Source of the DNA: Candidatus Cryptobacteroides avicola
Lineage (GTDB): Bacteria; Bacteroidota; Bacteroidia; Bacteroidales; UBA932
DNA: 64,000 nucleotides
Reading direction: 5' to 3'
NCBI GenBank assembly: GCA_017695115.1
Contig: JADILV010000012.1
Span: forward strand, 27,742-91,741
The notes under the pieces were generated by a model that was not told the origin of the DNA, did not search any database, and saw only the letters and a program-made list of their open reading frames with translations. A program made the position numbers and the translations under genes. Positions 56,995 to 64,000 of the stretch are shown here, in pieces; within the stretch, counting starts at the first letter, position 1; each line of letters starts with the position of its first letter.

Positions 56995-58215
56995 ATGTTA
57001 ACTACTTCTGTTGAAGCGATTTGCTTAAATTATCGTCCAAAAAAGGACAACACTTTCCCGATTATGCTTCGATTGACAAAATCCGGAAAGAGAAAGTATG
57101 TATCATTAGGTATTTCCGTTCTGGAAAAGGACTGGGACTTCAAAAAGAATCTTCCGAAGAAGTCATGTCCCGACAGAGAAGCCATTGTCAAACTCATAAG
57201 CGACAAAGTATCTGCCTACAACAGTCTGATAATGGATTTGACGGCAAGGCAGCAGGAGTTTACGGTATCTTCTCTCATACAGACACTGGAGAACAGGCGG
57301 AAAGTCCAGACGGTTGGAGAAATGTACGACTATCTGATAGACGAGTTTCGCAAAACAGCCCACCTCGGGACAATGAGTGTTTACAGGCAATCCAAAAGTT
57401 CTCTCACGAAATTCAACCGTACTCTCGACATTCCGTTCAGCGACATAGACTGCCAGTGGCTGGAAAGATACGAGAAATGGCTGAAAGGCAGGAATATCAA
57501 GGACACGACTGTGAGCATCCTGTTCCGTACTCTCCGAAGTGTGTTCAACCGTGCCCTGTCAATGAAACTGATAAAGCAGGATATTTATCCGTTCAATGAT
57601 TTCAAGGTAAGCAAATTTGATGTGCGCACGAAGAAAAGGGCTGTGACGAAAGAGGATGTTAAGAAGATAATGTCACTTGACCTGTCTGGGGAACGGCACT
57701 ATATGCAACTTGCAAGGGACATATTTATGTTCAGTTACTTTGGAGCAGGTATCAACTTCTCTGATATTGCTTTGTTAAGGTACTGTGACATATCTGACGG
57801 CAGAGTTCGGTATATCCGTAAAAAGACAGGCAAGGAAATCAGTTTCCCGTTAAGTGATGCAGGAAAGGAGATAATCAGACGATATTCCAGACCGGATGCG
57901 ACAAGTGAGGATTACATATTCCCGATACTTGACAGGAAGATACACAGGACTGAAATGCAGAGGAAAAACAGGATTCATAAGGTAATTGGCAAAGTGAATC
58001 CTTGTCTTACGGAGATAGGCAGAATGGCTGGACTGGAAACGCACCTCACGACCTATGTTGCGAGACACACATTTGCAACCGTCTTGAAAAGGTCTGGAGT
58101 GAACATAGCGATAATCAGCGAGAGCATGGGGCATTCAGATATAGCCACCACACAGATATACCTCGACAGTTTCGAGAACTCGCAGATAGATGAGGCTATG
58201 AAAAATCTACTGTGA
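56995..58215 (+). CDS. Tyrosine-type site-specific integrase
   Basis: A 406-residue integrase with an N-terminal arm-binding region, a SAM-like core-binding domain (about residues 105-200) and a C-terminal catalytic domain. Seen catalytic features: RKKTG (Lys), YVARHTFA (second Arg), GHSDIATTQIYL (His and the nucleophile Tyr). The first catalytic Arg is not obvious: the region reads GAGINFSDI. The HxxR histidine is replaced by Tyr, as in other members of this Bacteroidota family. It is the first gene of the element, next to tRNA-Arg. A terminator follows. Confidence 0.93.
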   Translation: MLTTSVEAICLNYRPKKDNTFPIMLRLTKSGKRKYVSLGISVLEKDWDFKKNLPKKSCPDREAIVKLISDKVSAYNSLIMDLTARQQEFTVSSLIQTLENRRKVQTVGEMYDYLIDEFRKTAHLGTMSVYRQSKSSLTKFNRTLDIPFSDIDCQWLERYEKWLKGRNIKDTTVSILFRTLRSVFNRALSMKLIKQDIYPFNDFKVSKFDVRTKKRAVTKEDVKKIMSLDLSGERHYMQLARDIFMFSYFGAGINFSDIALLRYCDISDGRVRYIRKKTGKEISFPLSDAGKEIIRRYSRPDATSEDYIFPILDRKIHRTEMQRKNRIHKVIGKVNPCLTEIGRMAGLETHLTTYVARHTFATVLKRSGVNIAIISESMGHSDIATTQIYLDSFENSQIDEAMKNLL

Positions 58216-58260
58216 ATCTTCTGTATAGCCATTTCAATTTCCAAAAAATCCAGACAATAA

Positions 58261-58288
58261 GGGCAGGTGAAATATCCTGTCCTTTTCT
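58261..58288 (+). terminator. Terminator after the integrase
   Basis: GGGCAGG (58261-58267) pairs with CCTGTCC (58276-58282) with an 8-base loop and one G-T pair, followed by TTTTCT. Confidence 0.75.
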
Positions 58289-58327
58289 GTTATATCCACT
58301 TGACTAACATCCAAAACCAAAATCATC

Positions 58328-58813
58328 ATGAACAATCCCGAATTTATCCCTTACCAGAGGTTAGACCTCAAAGGCATGACCACATCAGCACTCGTAAACC
58401 TGATAAGAGTTGCATCCACAAACTTTCAAGGCACTTCACTCATCCTTACACCACGCATAGACCAGAACGGGTATGCCTACTACTGGACCGGATTGAGATA
58501 TGGTGAATGTACCGAACTGGACTTCAAGTTATGCCTAAACAGGGAGATAGAAGCCTTTATCCTGTGTTTCCTCTTGAAAGGCAAGGACGGTCTGCTTGAC
58601 ATATCAGACTATACCCCAGACCCGACAATGACAAGGGGCATAGACTGGCTCCAGTATCATCAGTACCGGCATCTGGAGTATTCACAGGGTGTCAAGGACT
58701 TCATCCGCACCTCCAACGGCAGGACATTCCAGAACCGTAAACTGACATTCCCACATGGAAGCATAGTGTATTCACAGGAAATAAAGGATGTGTTCTCTGC
58801 GCAACCCCAGTGA
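58328..58813 (+). CDS. Hypothetical protein of the mobile element
   Basis: A 161-residue soluble protein, I do not recognise a family. It has no signal peptide or membrane segment, and includes aromatic-rich strands (GYAYYWTGLRYG) and a conserved-looking middle (NREIEAFILCFLLKGKDGLLD). Such small proteins are common in Bacteroidales mobile elements. It ends with TGA and runs toward the opposing gene at 58892. Confidence 0.72.
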   Translation: MNNPEFIPYQRLDLKGMTTSALVNLIRVASTNFQGTSLILTPRIDQNGYAYYWTGLRYGECTELDFKLCLNREIEAFILCFLLKGKDGLLDISDYTPDPTMTRGIDWLQYHQYRHLEYSQGVKDFIRTSNGRTFQNRKLTFPHGSIVYSQEIKDVFSAQPQ

Positions 58814-58832
58814 AGCCTACATCCAGATAAGA

Positions 58833-58872
58833 GACAAGGGGACATCCCGATAAAGGACATCCCCCTGTTTCT
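58833..58872. terminator. Hairpin between convergent genes
   Basis: GACAAGGGGA (58833-58842) pairs imperfectly with TCCCCCTGT (58860-58868); T-rich sequence follows. It lies between two convergent genes. Confidence 0.5.
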
Positions 58873-58891
58873 TCTGGCTTCATCTAATAGG

Positions 58892-59428
58892 CTATGCTGC
58901 CGAAGTCTCAACAGGCTGCTCTACGGCTACCTTCTTCCTGGTCTGCTTCTTCTCGCTTCCGTCAGTAATTTGTTTCGGCTTCTTGAACAGAGGCGCGGCA
59001 TCCTTACACAGAGGTGCGTTGAACATTCGAACAGTCTCTCCGAGGATGCCCAGACCTTTCCTCCAGACATCGTTCTTGGTGCTCCTTCCCTCAAAGACCA
59101 CATGTTCAGCGACATAGGTCTTGTTCAAGCCTTTCTCCTTGCAATAGTTGTTGAACCTGATAGAATCCAGCAGGTCATTGACCTCATCCCTAAATTCAGT
59201 CCAGAAACGGAGAGGGTCGCTGTAGAACGCAGGTATGTTGCGCTCTATACAGATTCTTTTTGTGTCGGTGTCCTGCACCACCTGCCTTTTGAACTGTGAC
59301 CTCGCTTTCTGGAGGACAGCATACACTGGGTCTGTAACATTCCTGCTTCTTTTCTTTACAGGGACATTTGCATTTTCAGTTGAATTCATTACCTTTGTTG
59401 TCTCATTAGCGGAATAATTCTTTTCCAT
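58892..59428 (-). CDS. Hypothetical protein of the mobile element
   Basis: A 178-residue protein with a lysine- and arginine-rich N-terminal part (PVKKRSRNV), a central RFWTEFRDEVNDLLDSIRFNNYCKEKG and a basic tail (KKQTRKKVAVEQP). This composition suggests nucleic-acid binding but no family is recognised. A clear Shine-Dalgarno (AAAGGAG) precedes the start, unusual for this genome. It uses a TAG stop. Confidence 0.72.
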   Translation of the reverse strand: MEKNYSANETTKVMNSTENANVPVKKRSRNVTDPVYAVLQKARSQFKRQVVQDTDTKRICIERNIPAFYSDPLRFWTEFRDEVNDLLDSIRFNNYCKEKGLNKTYVAEHVVFEGRSTKNDVWRKGLGILGETVRMFNAPLCKDAAPLFKKPKQITDGSEKKQTRKKVAVEQPVETSAA

Positions 59429-59473
59429 AATTCTTTCTCCTTTACTTTATTGTTAAACATTTAAATGAACTTT

Positions 59474-59485
59474 GTTATCGATAAC
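59474..59485. promoter_or_regulatory. Perfect 12-base palindrome upstream of the 178-residue gene
   Basis: GTTATCGATAAC is an exact palindrome about 45 bases upstream of the gene start and just before a CCTTTG-like -7 on the minus strand. It is a candidate operator. Confidence 0.4.
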
Positions 59486-59569
59486 GAGAGCAAAGGTCTA
59501 AAAAAGGCAGGAGAATCAAGATTCATAAGAGTACGCAATGTTCACCCATCCGACAGGATACCTTTATAA

Positions 59570-60505
59570 TCATAAGCCCTCCAGTGTATTAGGGTCAAAA
59601 TTCTTGTATTTGGACAGACTTTTTATCAAATCCTCGCTTCTTCTGTCGGAATATCTCATGAGGTTCAGCGACACTGCAATCAGCCTGTTGATGCTGTATG
59701 ACCGTTCATCCTTTTCATCGAACTCCGAGACATCGAGACATTTCCTCGCACGGAGGTCTGGAAGGTTCAAGTTACTGAACAGGTATTTCAGCATGTCCAT
59801 TGCGACCTTCGCCTTTCTTGTCGGGGCATAGGTAACCCTGTCTTCTTTTGCGAAGATGTCAATCTCGATAATGTCAAGTGTAGGTTCATGCTCGTCATCG
59901 TACTTGTACCTTGACGGCAGACAGTCCATCTCCAGAAGTTTGTCAACGCTCCGCGTGAGATTTTCGATTAGCGTCTGTCCAGAAATTTCCAGTGGCTTGT
60001 CCTTTACATAAGAATATGTTTTCTGCCCGTCCTTTTCTTCTGTCTTAAGTCTTTCCGTCACAATGGTGAATCTTCTTGCCTCAGACAGATGGTCGCGGAG
60101 ATTCTGCAACTGTTGCCTTATAGTGCCTGGACTTCTTTGGACATCTGTACATTTCCTCTCCGTAAGATAATACACGAACATGACAGCATAATACAGGGCT
60201 TCGATGTCTATCCTGTCATATTTTTTAGGCTTGGCTTCAGCATCCGTTTCCTTTGGCCTTGCATTCAGTTCGTCAATCCTCTCATTGTAGGCATCAACGA
60301 TACCGGATATGTCCCCGTCAGAGCGGAACTTCTCATAAGGGCAAGGGAAATCATTGGGAATCCTGCCGTCAGCCATATCAATAAAATGGTTTACCTCATA
60401 CGGATAGTTTCCACAGAAAACTCCCGGCTCATCTTCACATTCATAGACATCCGGTGGGGCATATTCAGCAGCCAGAATGTCATACACATAACAGAATCTG
60501 TCCAT
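59570..60505 (-). CDS. Hypothetical protein of the mobile element
   Basis: A 311-residue acidic soluble protein of unknown family. It contains no tryptophan at all. A tyrosine-rich helix (ALYYAVMFVYYL) and a middle region with LRDHLSEARRFTIVTERL are notable. It ends in TGA, and two codons later TAA follows, so UGA readthrough would change little. It diverges from the iteron array and helicase. A consensus-type promoter lies upstream. Confidence 0.7.
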   Translation of the reverse strand: MDRFCYVYDILAAEYAPPDVYECEDEPGVFCGNYPYEVNHFIDMADGRIPNDFPCPYEKFRSDGDISGIVDAYNERIDELNARPKETDAEAKPKKYDRIDIEALYYAVMFVYYLTERKCTDVQRSPGTIRQQLQNLRDHLSEARRFTIVTERLKTEEKDGQKTYSYVKDKPLEISGQTLIENLTRSVDKLLEMDCLPSRYKYDDEHEPTLDIIEIDIFAKEDRVTYAPTRKAKVAMDMLKYLFSNLNLPDLRARKCLDVSEFDEKDERSYSINRLIAVSLNLMRYSDRRSEDLIKSLSKYKNFDPNTLEGL

Positions 60506-60526
60506 ATAAACGAATATTTAAACACC

Positions 60527-60557
60527 CAAAGGTAGCCAATAAAGGATGAATATGAAA
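60527..60557 (-). promoter_or_regulatory. Promoter for the 311-residue gene
   Basis: Minus strand TACCTTTG (60527-60534) with TTTC (one mismatch from TTTG) 19 bases upstream (60554-60557). Confidence 0.6.
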
Positions 60558-60597
60558 CGGAGACAACTCCAGACAAACAATAAAACTCCATTCCAGA

Positions 60598-60737
60598 CAC
60601 TTTAAAAGTGGTTGAACAATGCAAACGACACTTTAAAAAGGTCAGATGCACTGCATACACCACTTTAAAAGTACCCGAATACACGCATCAGACACTTTAC
60701 AAAGGGTCAATATGCAGTTTATGGCAACTTTAAAGTG
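60598..60737 (+). repeat. Iteron-like array: five 12-13 base repeats at 31-33 base period
   Basis: CACTTTAAAAGTG-like repeats begin at 60598, 60629, 60661, 60693 and 60726, spacing 31, 32, 32 and 33 bases (about three helical turns). The first is a near-perfect palindrome; others vary in the last bases. Most spacers also share ATGCA or GCAT. The array lies between a minus-strand hypothetical gene and the helicase gene. It could be a replication origin or an operator cluster. Confidence 0.85.
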
Positions 60738-60745
60738 CCAAAGTC

Positions 60746-61270
60746 ATGCAGACGGCAACATTTAATTGTCATCCACAGTGCACCGGAACATCATTCATAC
60801 AAGAACGGAAAGGGATTCCAGATAAAGAGCGGGACAGACAGAACATCCGAAACAGACTACGGCAGAGAATCAGCATCTTCAGCCCAATATCCGCTCGAGG
60901 ATGCAACGGACACAACAAGGGACAGCCAGATGAAGCCATAGTCCCAATGGATTCAATTGGTTCATTTTCAATGGATTTTGATTTGGAAATGTCGCAATAT
61001 TTATATAATTTCGTATTACAGATTCAGACAAGGAGATTTTCCATTGCACAGGTCGGAGAAGCCGAGAATCAGCCACCGTTCTCCGATTTTTCCCCTAAAG
61101 AATATCATGCCACCGAAAGGGAGTACAGAACGAGTATTCCCTTTTATGATGCGGCACTGCTACCGATTCTGCGCCACAACTCGGTTTTACTATATACAGA
61201 TATGGGTACAGGCGCAACTTTGATAGCACCGACATTCCACAGGTCACATGAAGCAATGGAAGCAAAGTAA
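60746..61270 (+). CDS. Doubtful hypothetical ORF between the array and the helicase
   Basis: A 174-residue frame. The first part (to about residue 65) overlaps the array edge and looks non-coding; an internal ATG at 60947 gives a shorter product beginning MDSIGSFSMDFDLEMSQYLY. A second frame (60735-60941) also looks partly coding, hinting at a frameshift. No family is recognised. The stop is TAA. Confidence 0.3.
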   Translation: MQTATFNCHPQCTGTSFIQERKGIPDKERDRQNIRNRLRQRISIFSPISARGCNGHNKGQPDEAIVPMDSIGSFSMDFDLEMSQYLYNFVLQIQTRRFSIAQVGEAENQPPFSDFSPKEYHATEREYRTSIPFYDAALLPILRHNSVLLYTDMGTGATLIAPTFHRSHEAMEAK

Positions 61271-61319
61271 AGAGATTCAAATGTAGGAGATTGGCTAATA
61301 ATTCTTAAAATAAAATGCA

Positions 61320-61412
61320 ATGGAAACAATTGATTCTAAATTAAATTCCACTGTCAAAGGGGTAAGGACAGTGAACGCGCCAGAGGGTGCAAAGTATATC
61401 AGTGCAGAGTGA
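61320..61412 (+). other. In-frame upstream extension of the helicase, ending in TGA
   Basis: From ATG at 61320 a 30-codon frame (METIDSKLNST to KYISAE) runs to TGA at 61410-61412, immediately followed in the same frame by the ATG of the helicase. The segment VNAPEGAKYISAE followed by MDRLPSNCILDKG looks like one continuous protein with an aromatic residue at the TGA. Confidence 0.6.
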
Positions 61413-63041
61413 ATGGACAGACTGCCGTCAAACTGCATACTCGACAAGGGCAGGACAGGCTGCGGAGCGACAACACTTGCGATAAGGCAGCAAGGAAACA
61501 CAATAATAACAGTACCCTATGTAAACCTCATAAAGAGCAAGGAATCCCAACACGGAGACATTCTTCTCGGAGTATATGAGGGGACAGGCAGGGAAGAGAT
61601 ACTGGATTATGCAAAGTGCCACAGGACACACAAGATAATGGTCACATACGATTCACTCCCGAAAGTCATTGATGCACTGGAAGGCAACGGCTATGATGTG
61701 CGGAACGATTATCAACTCGTGATAGACGAATGGCAGGTCATACTCAACTCATACGACTTCAGACCGGACGCGATGCAGGGACTGTTAAAGGCAGCAGGCG
61801 GATTCAAGGGTGTAATCTACATGACAGCCACACCAGTAAAGCGGAAGTACATGCCAGACGAGATGAAACACCTCCAGAGGGTCAAGATTAAATGGCAGGA
61901 TGAACAGAAATTGAGACTGCACAGTGTAAAGACCACATCGCCAGCCAGACTTGCAGCGGAACTCTGCGAGGGCAGGACAGATGAATACAACCTGCACATA
62001 TTCGTAAACAGTGTCACGATGATAAGCAGGATAATCAAGTATGCAGGTCTCAAACCGGAAGATGTCCGCACAGTATGCTCGAAGAACAGGGACAGCATGG
62101 CGACCAACCAGAGCAAACTCGGAAATGCCTACATGATAGCCGACATAACCGACCCGGTGAAACCGTACAACTTCTACACTTCGACTGCCTTTGAGGGCTG
62201 TGACATCTATGACGGGAAAGGTCTCTCCGTAATAGTGAATGACGGGCATATCGCACATTCGCTTCTTCCTGTTGACACACTGTTCTTCCAGATAGCAGGC
62301 AGATTGAGGGACAGCAGATACAGGGACTATGTAATCAACATATTCTCCCCAACCAAAAATACGGACGATGTGACATACGAGGAATATGTGGAAGCAAGTG
62401 AAAAGGCGTTCAAGGAAGCGGAGGAATACGCCAACAGGATGAACGGCAACAATGACGGTGCAGACCTTGCGGAACTCTATACGAACAGGAGATATGTGAG
62501 GGTACAGGACGGAAGAATGATTGCGGACAGAAATATGCTCAACTGCGACTTGATGAAGCACGAACTCCAGAGTGTGATATATGGAAACTGGAGAAACCTC
62601 ATTGACGAGATAATAGCCAGCGGAATAAAGATAGTAAAGACCGAGGAATTGAATCCAGAAAAGCCAGTAAAGGAATCTGCCAGCAGAAAGGCGAGTTTCA
62701 AGGATGCGTTCAAAAGATACTGTGAACTGAAGTCAGCAAGGACAATCTTCCCGAGTGCCGAACAGATACTGATAGAGAAGAACAAGCCGCTTGTAAAGAC
62801 AGCATACGACACTCTCGGGGAATCAAAGGTAATCTCACTCAAATACAAGGTAACGGACATTAGGAGGGAACTTGTAAAGGCATCCACAGTTACGGAGACC
62901 GAGAAGATAATCAGAATGGTGAGACAGTCACTGCCATACAGAAAAGCGATACCGAGAAAGGAGATAACAGAGGTGCTTCAAGGGATATACGATACACTCG
63001 GCATACACAGGACAGCGGTAGCGACAGACCTTGCAAAATGA
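61413..63041 (+). CDS. SF2 DEAD-like helicase (origin-binding helicase-like)
   Basis: Read with the standard code this is a 542-residue protein with superfamily 2 helicase motifs: Walker A-like GRTGCGATT (residues 13-21), Walker B VIDEWQ (about 105), MTATP (about 137) and motif VI QIAGRLRD (about 292). The C-terminal part is less conserved. In-frame sequence continues on both sides through TGA codons (61410-61412 and 63039-63041), so the full product may be 618 residues (61320-63176). Role: ATP-driven remodelling of DNA, possibly at the iteron array upstream. It uses TGG at three other tryptophans. Confidence 0.85.
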   Translation: MDRLPSNCILDKGRTGCGATTLAIRQQGNTIITVPYVNLIKSKESQHGDILLGVYEGTGREEILDYAKCHRTHKIMVTYDSLPKVIDALEGNGYDVRNDYQLVIDEWQVILNSYDFRPDAMQGLLKAAGGFKGVIYMTATPVKRKYMPDEMKHLQRVKIKWQDEQKLRLHSVKTTSPARLAAELCEGRTDEYNLHIFVNSVTMISRIIKYAGLKPEDVRTVCSKNRDSMATNQSKLGNAYMIADITDPVKPYNFYTSTAFEGCDIYDGKGLSVIVNDGHIAHSLLPVDTLFFQIAGRLRDSRYRDYVINIFSPTKNTDDVTYEEYVEASEKAFKEAEEYANRMNGNNDGADLAELYTNRRYVRVQDGRMIADRNMLNCDLMKHELQSVIYGNWRNLIDEIIASGIKIVKTEELNPEKPVKESASRKASFKDAFKRYCELKSARTIFPSAEQILIEKNKPLVKTAYDTLGESKVISLKYKVTDIRRELVKASTVTETEKIIRMVRQSLPYRKAIPRKEITEVLQGIYDTLGIHRTAVATDLAK

Positions 63042-63176
63042 TACGAGGTCAAGAAGCAGAACATACGCATAGAGGGTCAGCAGACATCCTGTATTGCGAT
63101 AGTGTGCGAGAAGAAAGTTGTATATGAGACTGTACCGAAACAACTGGAACTTTTCACGGCTGAAGACTATACATAG
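63042..63176 (+). other. In-frame downstream extension of the helicase after TGA
   Basis: After TGA at 63039-63041 the same frame stays open for 44 codons to TAG at 63174-63176, with coding-like content (YEVKKQNIRIEGQQTSC, then VCEKKVVYETVPKQLELF). The preceding residues ATDLAK lead into it naturally, as in the C-terminal motif of this helicase group. Confidence 0.55.
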
Positions 63177-63842
63177 CGCATTGTGCAGATGATATTCGAC
63201 AGGGGAGCAGAAACTATGCTTCCCTTTTTTGGTGCTACCGATATTGCGCGAGAACTCGAATTTGTATATAGAAAATATGTGAACAGGCGCAGGATTGATA
63301 GCAGATGTAGCGACTGACAATATAGACTACACTATACCGCCAGCAGGTCTATCTAATGAGCAGGAGGTATAGATAAGGACAGGAATGATTCTCCAGAGCA
63401 ATTTTAATTGGATGCAAAGTCAAGTTGGAATATGCTGTCAAATATACTGCTTATATATAATAGGTGTGAAAACCATTCTGATTCCATTTAAGTGGACGGA
63501 CTGATTTGGAGACACATCCTTTAACTAAACAGCCAAATAGAATTGGATTCATACCTTTAACTATACCTGCTCTCATAGGTACAGGTAGAGAACGCGCACA
63601 GAGTATCTATCCAAAGCACCCCTGCCCTGTTATCTGGGGAAATCAAAATCCATTTCAACGCAAGACCAGTGTAGGGTACATTGATAAGGTACTACCTTAT
63701 ATAGAATCCAATTAAGACATATTCACATCAGAAACAGACAGTTTGCAAACCGTTCGATAAACGACAGATAACAATGTCGTTGAATTACACTTATGTTTAA
63801 TCAGCCGTTCTCACAAGGGACGGCATTTTTCGTTTATATGAC
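63177..63842. other. Gene-poor stretch downstream of the helicase
   Basis: No secure gene in about 660 bases. A 42-codon frame (63189-63317, starting MIFDRGAETMLPFFGATD) and a 69-codon frame with a TTG start (63506-63715) look partly coding. A short inverted repeat ATAGAC/GTCTAT occurs near 63325-63355. The stretch may hold degraded genes. Confidence 0.4.
63804..63830 (+). terminator. Terminator before the last gene
   Basis: GCCGTTC (63804-63810) pairs with GGACGGC (63818-63824), 7-base loop, followed by ATTTTT. Confidence 0.75.
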
Positions 63843-64000
63843 ATGACAGCACAACAGATTGTAGACAGGGAAATTCTGTATGAACAGAGTTATGTCCTTA
63901 ATGAACTGATTAGAGTGAATGACAGTCTTTGGGACAAGATTGAAAACTCCGAAGAACTGGATGAAGTCTATGAATGGTGGCTGGTCACACCTTACATGGC
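63843..64000 (+). CDS. Hypothetical protein, truncated by the window end
   Basis: From ATG at 63843 the frame stays open to the window edge: 52 residues beginning MTAQQIVDREILYEQSYVLN, rich in acidic residues and Trp (EWWLV). A terminator lies just upstream, so it starts a new transcript. No family is recognised. Its Trp codons are TGG. Confidence 0.6.
   Translation, partial: MTAQQIVDREILYEQSYVLNELIRVNDSLWDKIENSEELDEVYEWWLVTPYM

Noticed and set aside
58213..58260. TGA readthrough of the integrase
   Set aside because: The 15 codons after the TGA (to TAA) show no coding character and a terminator follows, so this TGA looks like a real stop.
59564..59572. TGA readthrough of the 311-residue gene as evidence for recoding
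   Set aside because: Only one further codon precedes TAA, so it neither supports nor refutes recoding.
60598..60737. CRISPR array
   Set aside because: Repeats are only 12-13 bases and degenerate, spacers share motifs, and no cas genes are present.
60957..61223. 88-codon ORF overlapping the doubtful gene
   Set aside because: Its composition (many Trp, Arg, Ile and Tyr) looks non-coding and no motif is seen.

Overview
This window comes from the chromosome of a member of the Bacteroidota, most likely the order Bacteroidales. Evidence: several promoters match the family's TTTG-N19-TAnnTTTG form with exact 19-base spacing (upstream of the rubrerythrin, DUF4837, tRNA-Glu and tRNA-Arg genes), Shine-Dalgarno sequences are mostly weak, and there are Bacteroidota-typical families (DUF4290, DUF4837, FISUMP lipoproteins, SAM-like tyrosine integrase). 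Chromosomal genes use TGA freely as a stop, so the host uses the standard bacterial code.

Region 1 to 26.6 kb is housekeeping. It holds acetate kinase (cut by the window edge), a short ComEC-like protein, ApbE flavin transferase, a FISUMP lipoprotein, a LemA/TPM trio, then on the minus strand an SLC13 transporter, AddB-like and AddA-like recombination nucleases, DUF4290, FtsK and a LolA-like protein. Next come reverse-type rubrerythrin, a minus-strand group (ruvX, def, phosphomannomutase, lipoprotein thioredoxin) and a plus-strand group (M23 peptidase, dxr, rseP, DUF4837).

Region 26.6 to 34.7 kb holds tRNA-Glu, rpsT, tRNA-Pro, a four-subunit 2-oxoacid:ferredoxin oxidoreductase, a small coiled-coil protein with zapA, a probable structured RNA (6S-like by position), rny and dsbD.

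Region 34.7 to 47.8 kb is a minus-strand purine supercluster: purE, purK, purL, purF, a type II pantothenate kinase, purM, purH, purD and folD. purL is broken by a single-base frameshift at about 45,020. Two elaborate inverted-repeat elements lie in the purM/purH and purD/folD gaps.

Region 47.8 to 56.7 kb holds cysS, exonuclease III, an outer-membrane beta-barrel protein, a UPF0104 membrane protein, a PfkB kinase, a small conserved protein and a DUF368 (PopT-type) transporter. It ends in tRNA-Arg(TCT).

From the 3' end of tRNA-Arg to the window end lies an integrated mobile element. It carries a tyrosine integrase next to the tRNA, hypothetical proteins, an iteron-like array of five repeats at a 31-33 base period, and an SF2 helicase-like gene. 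That helicase gene has two in-frame TGA codons, one near each end. Coding-like sequence continues through both, and both sit where an aromatic residue would fit, which suggests either UGA-to-Trp recoding or two nonsense mutations. The iteron array plus interrupted helicase is the most unusual feature here and may be a replication module of the element.
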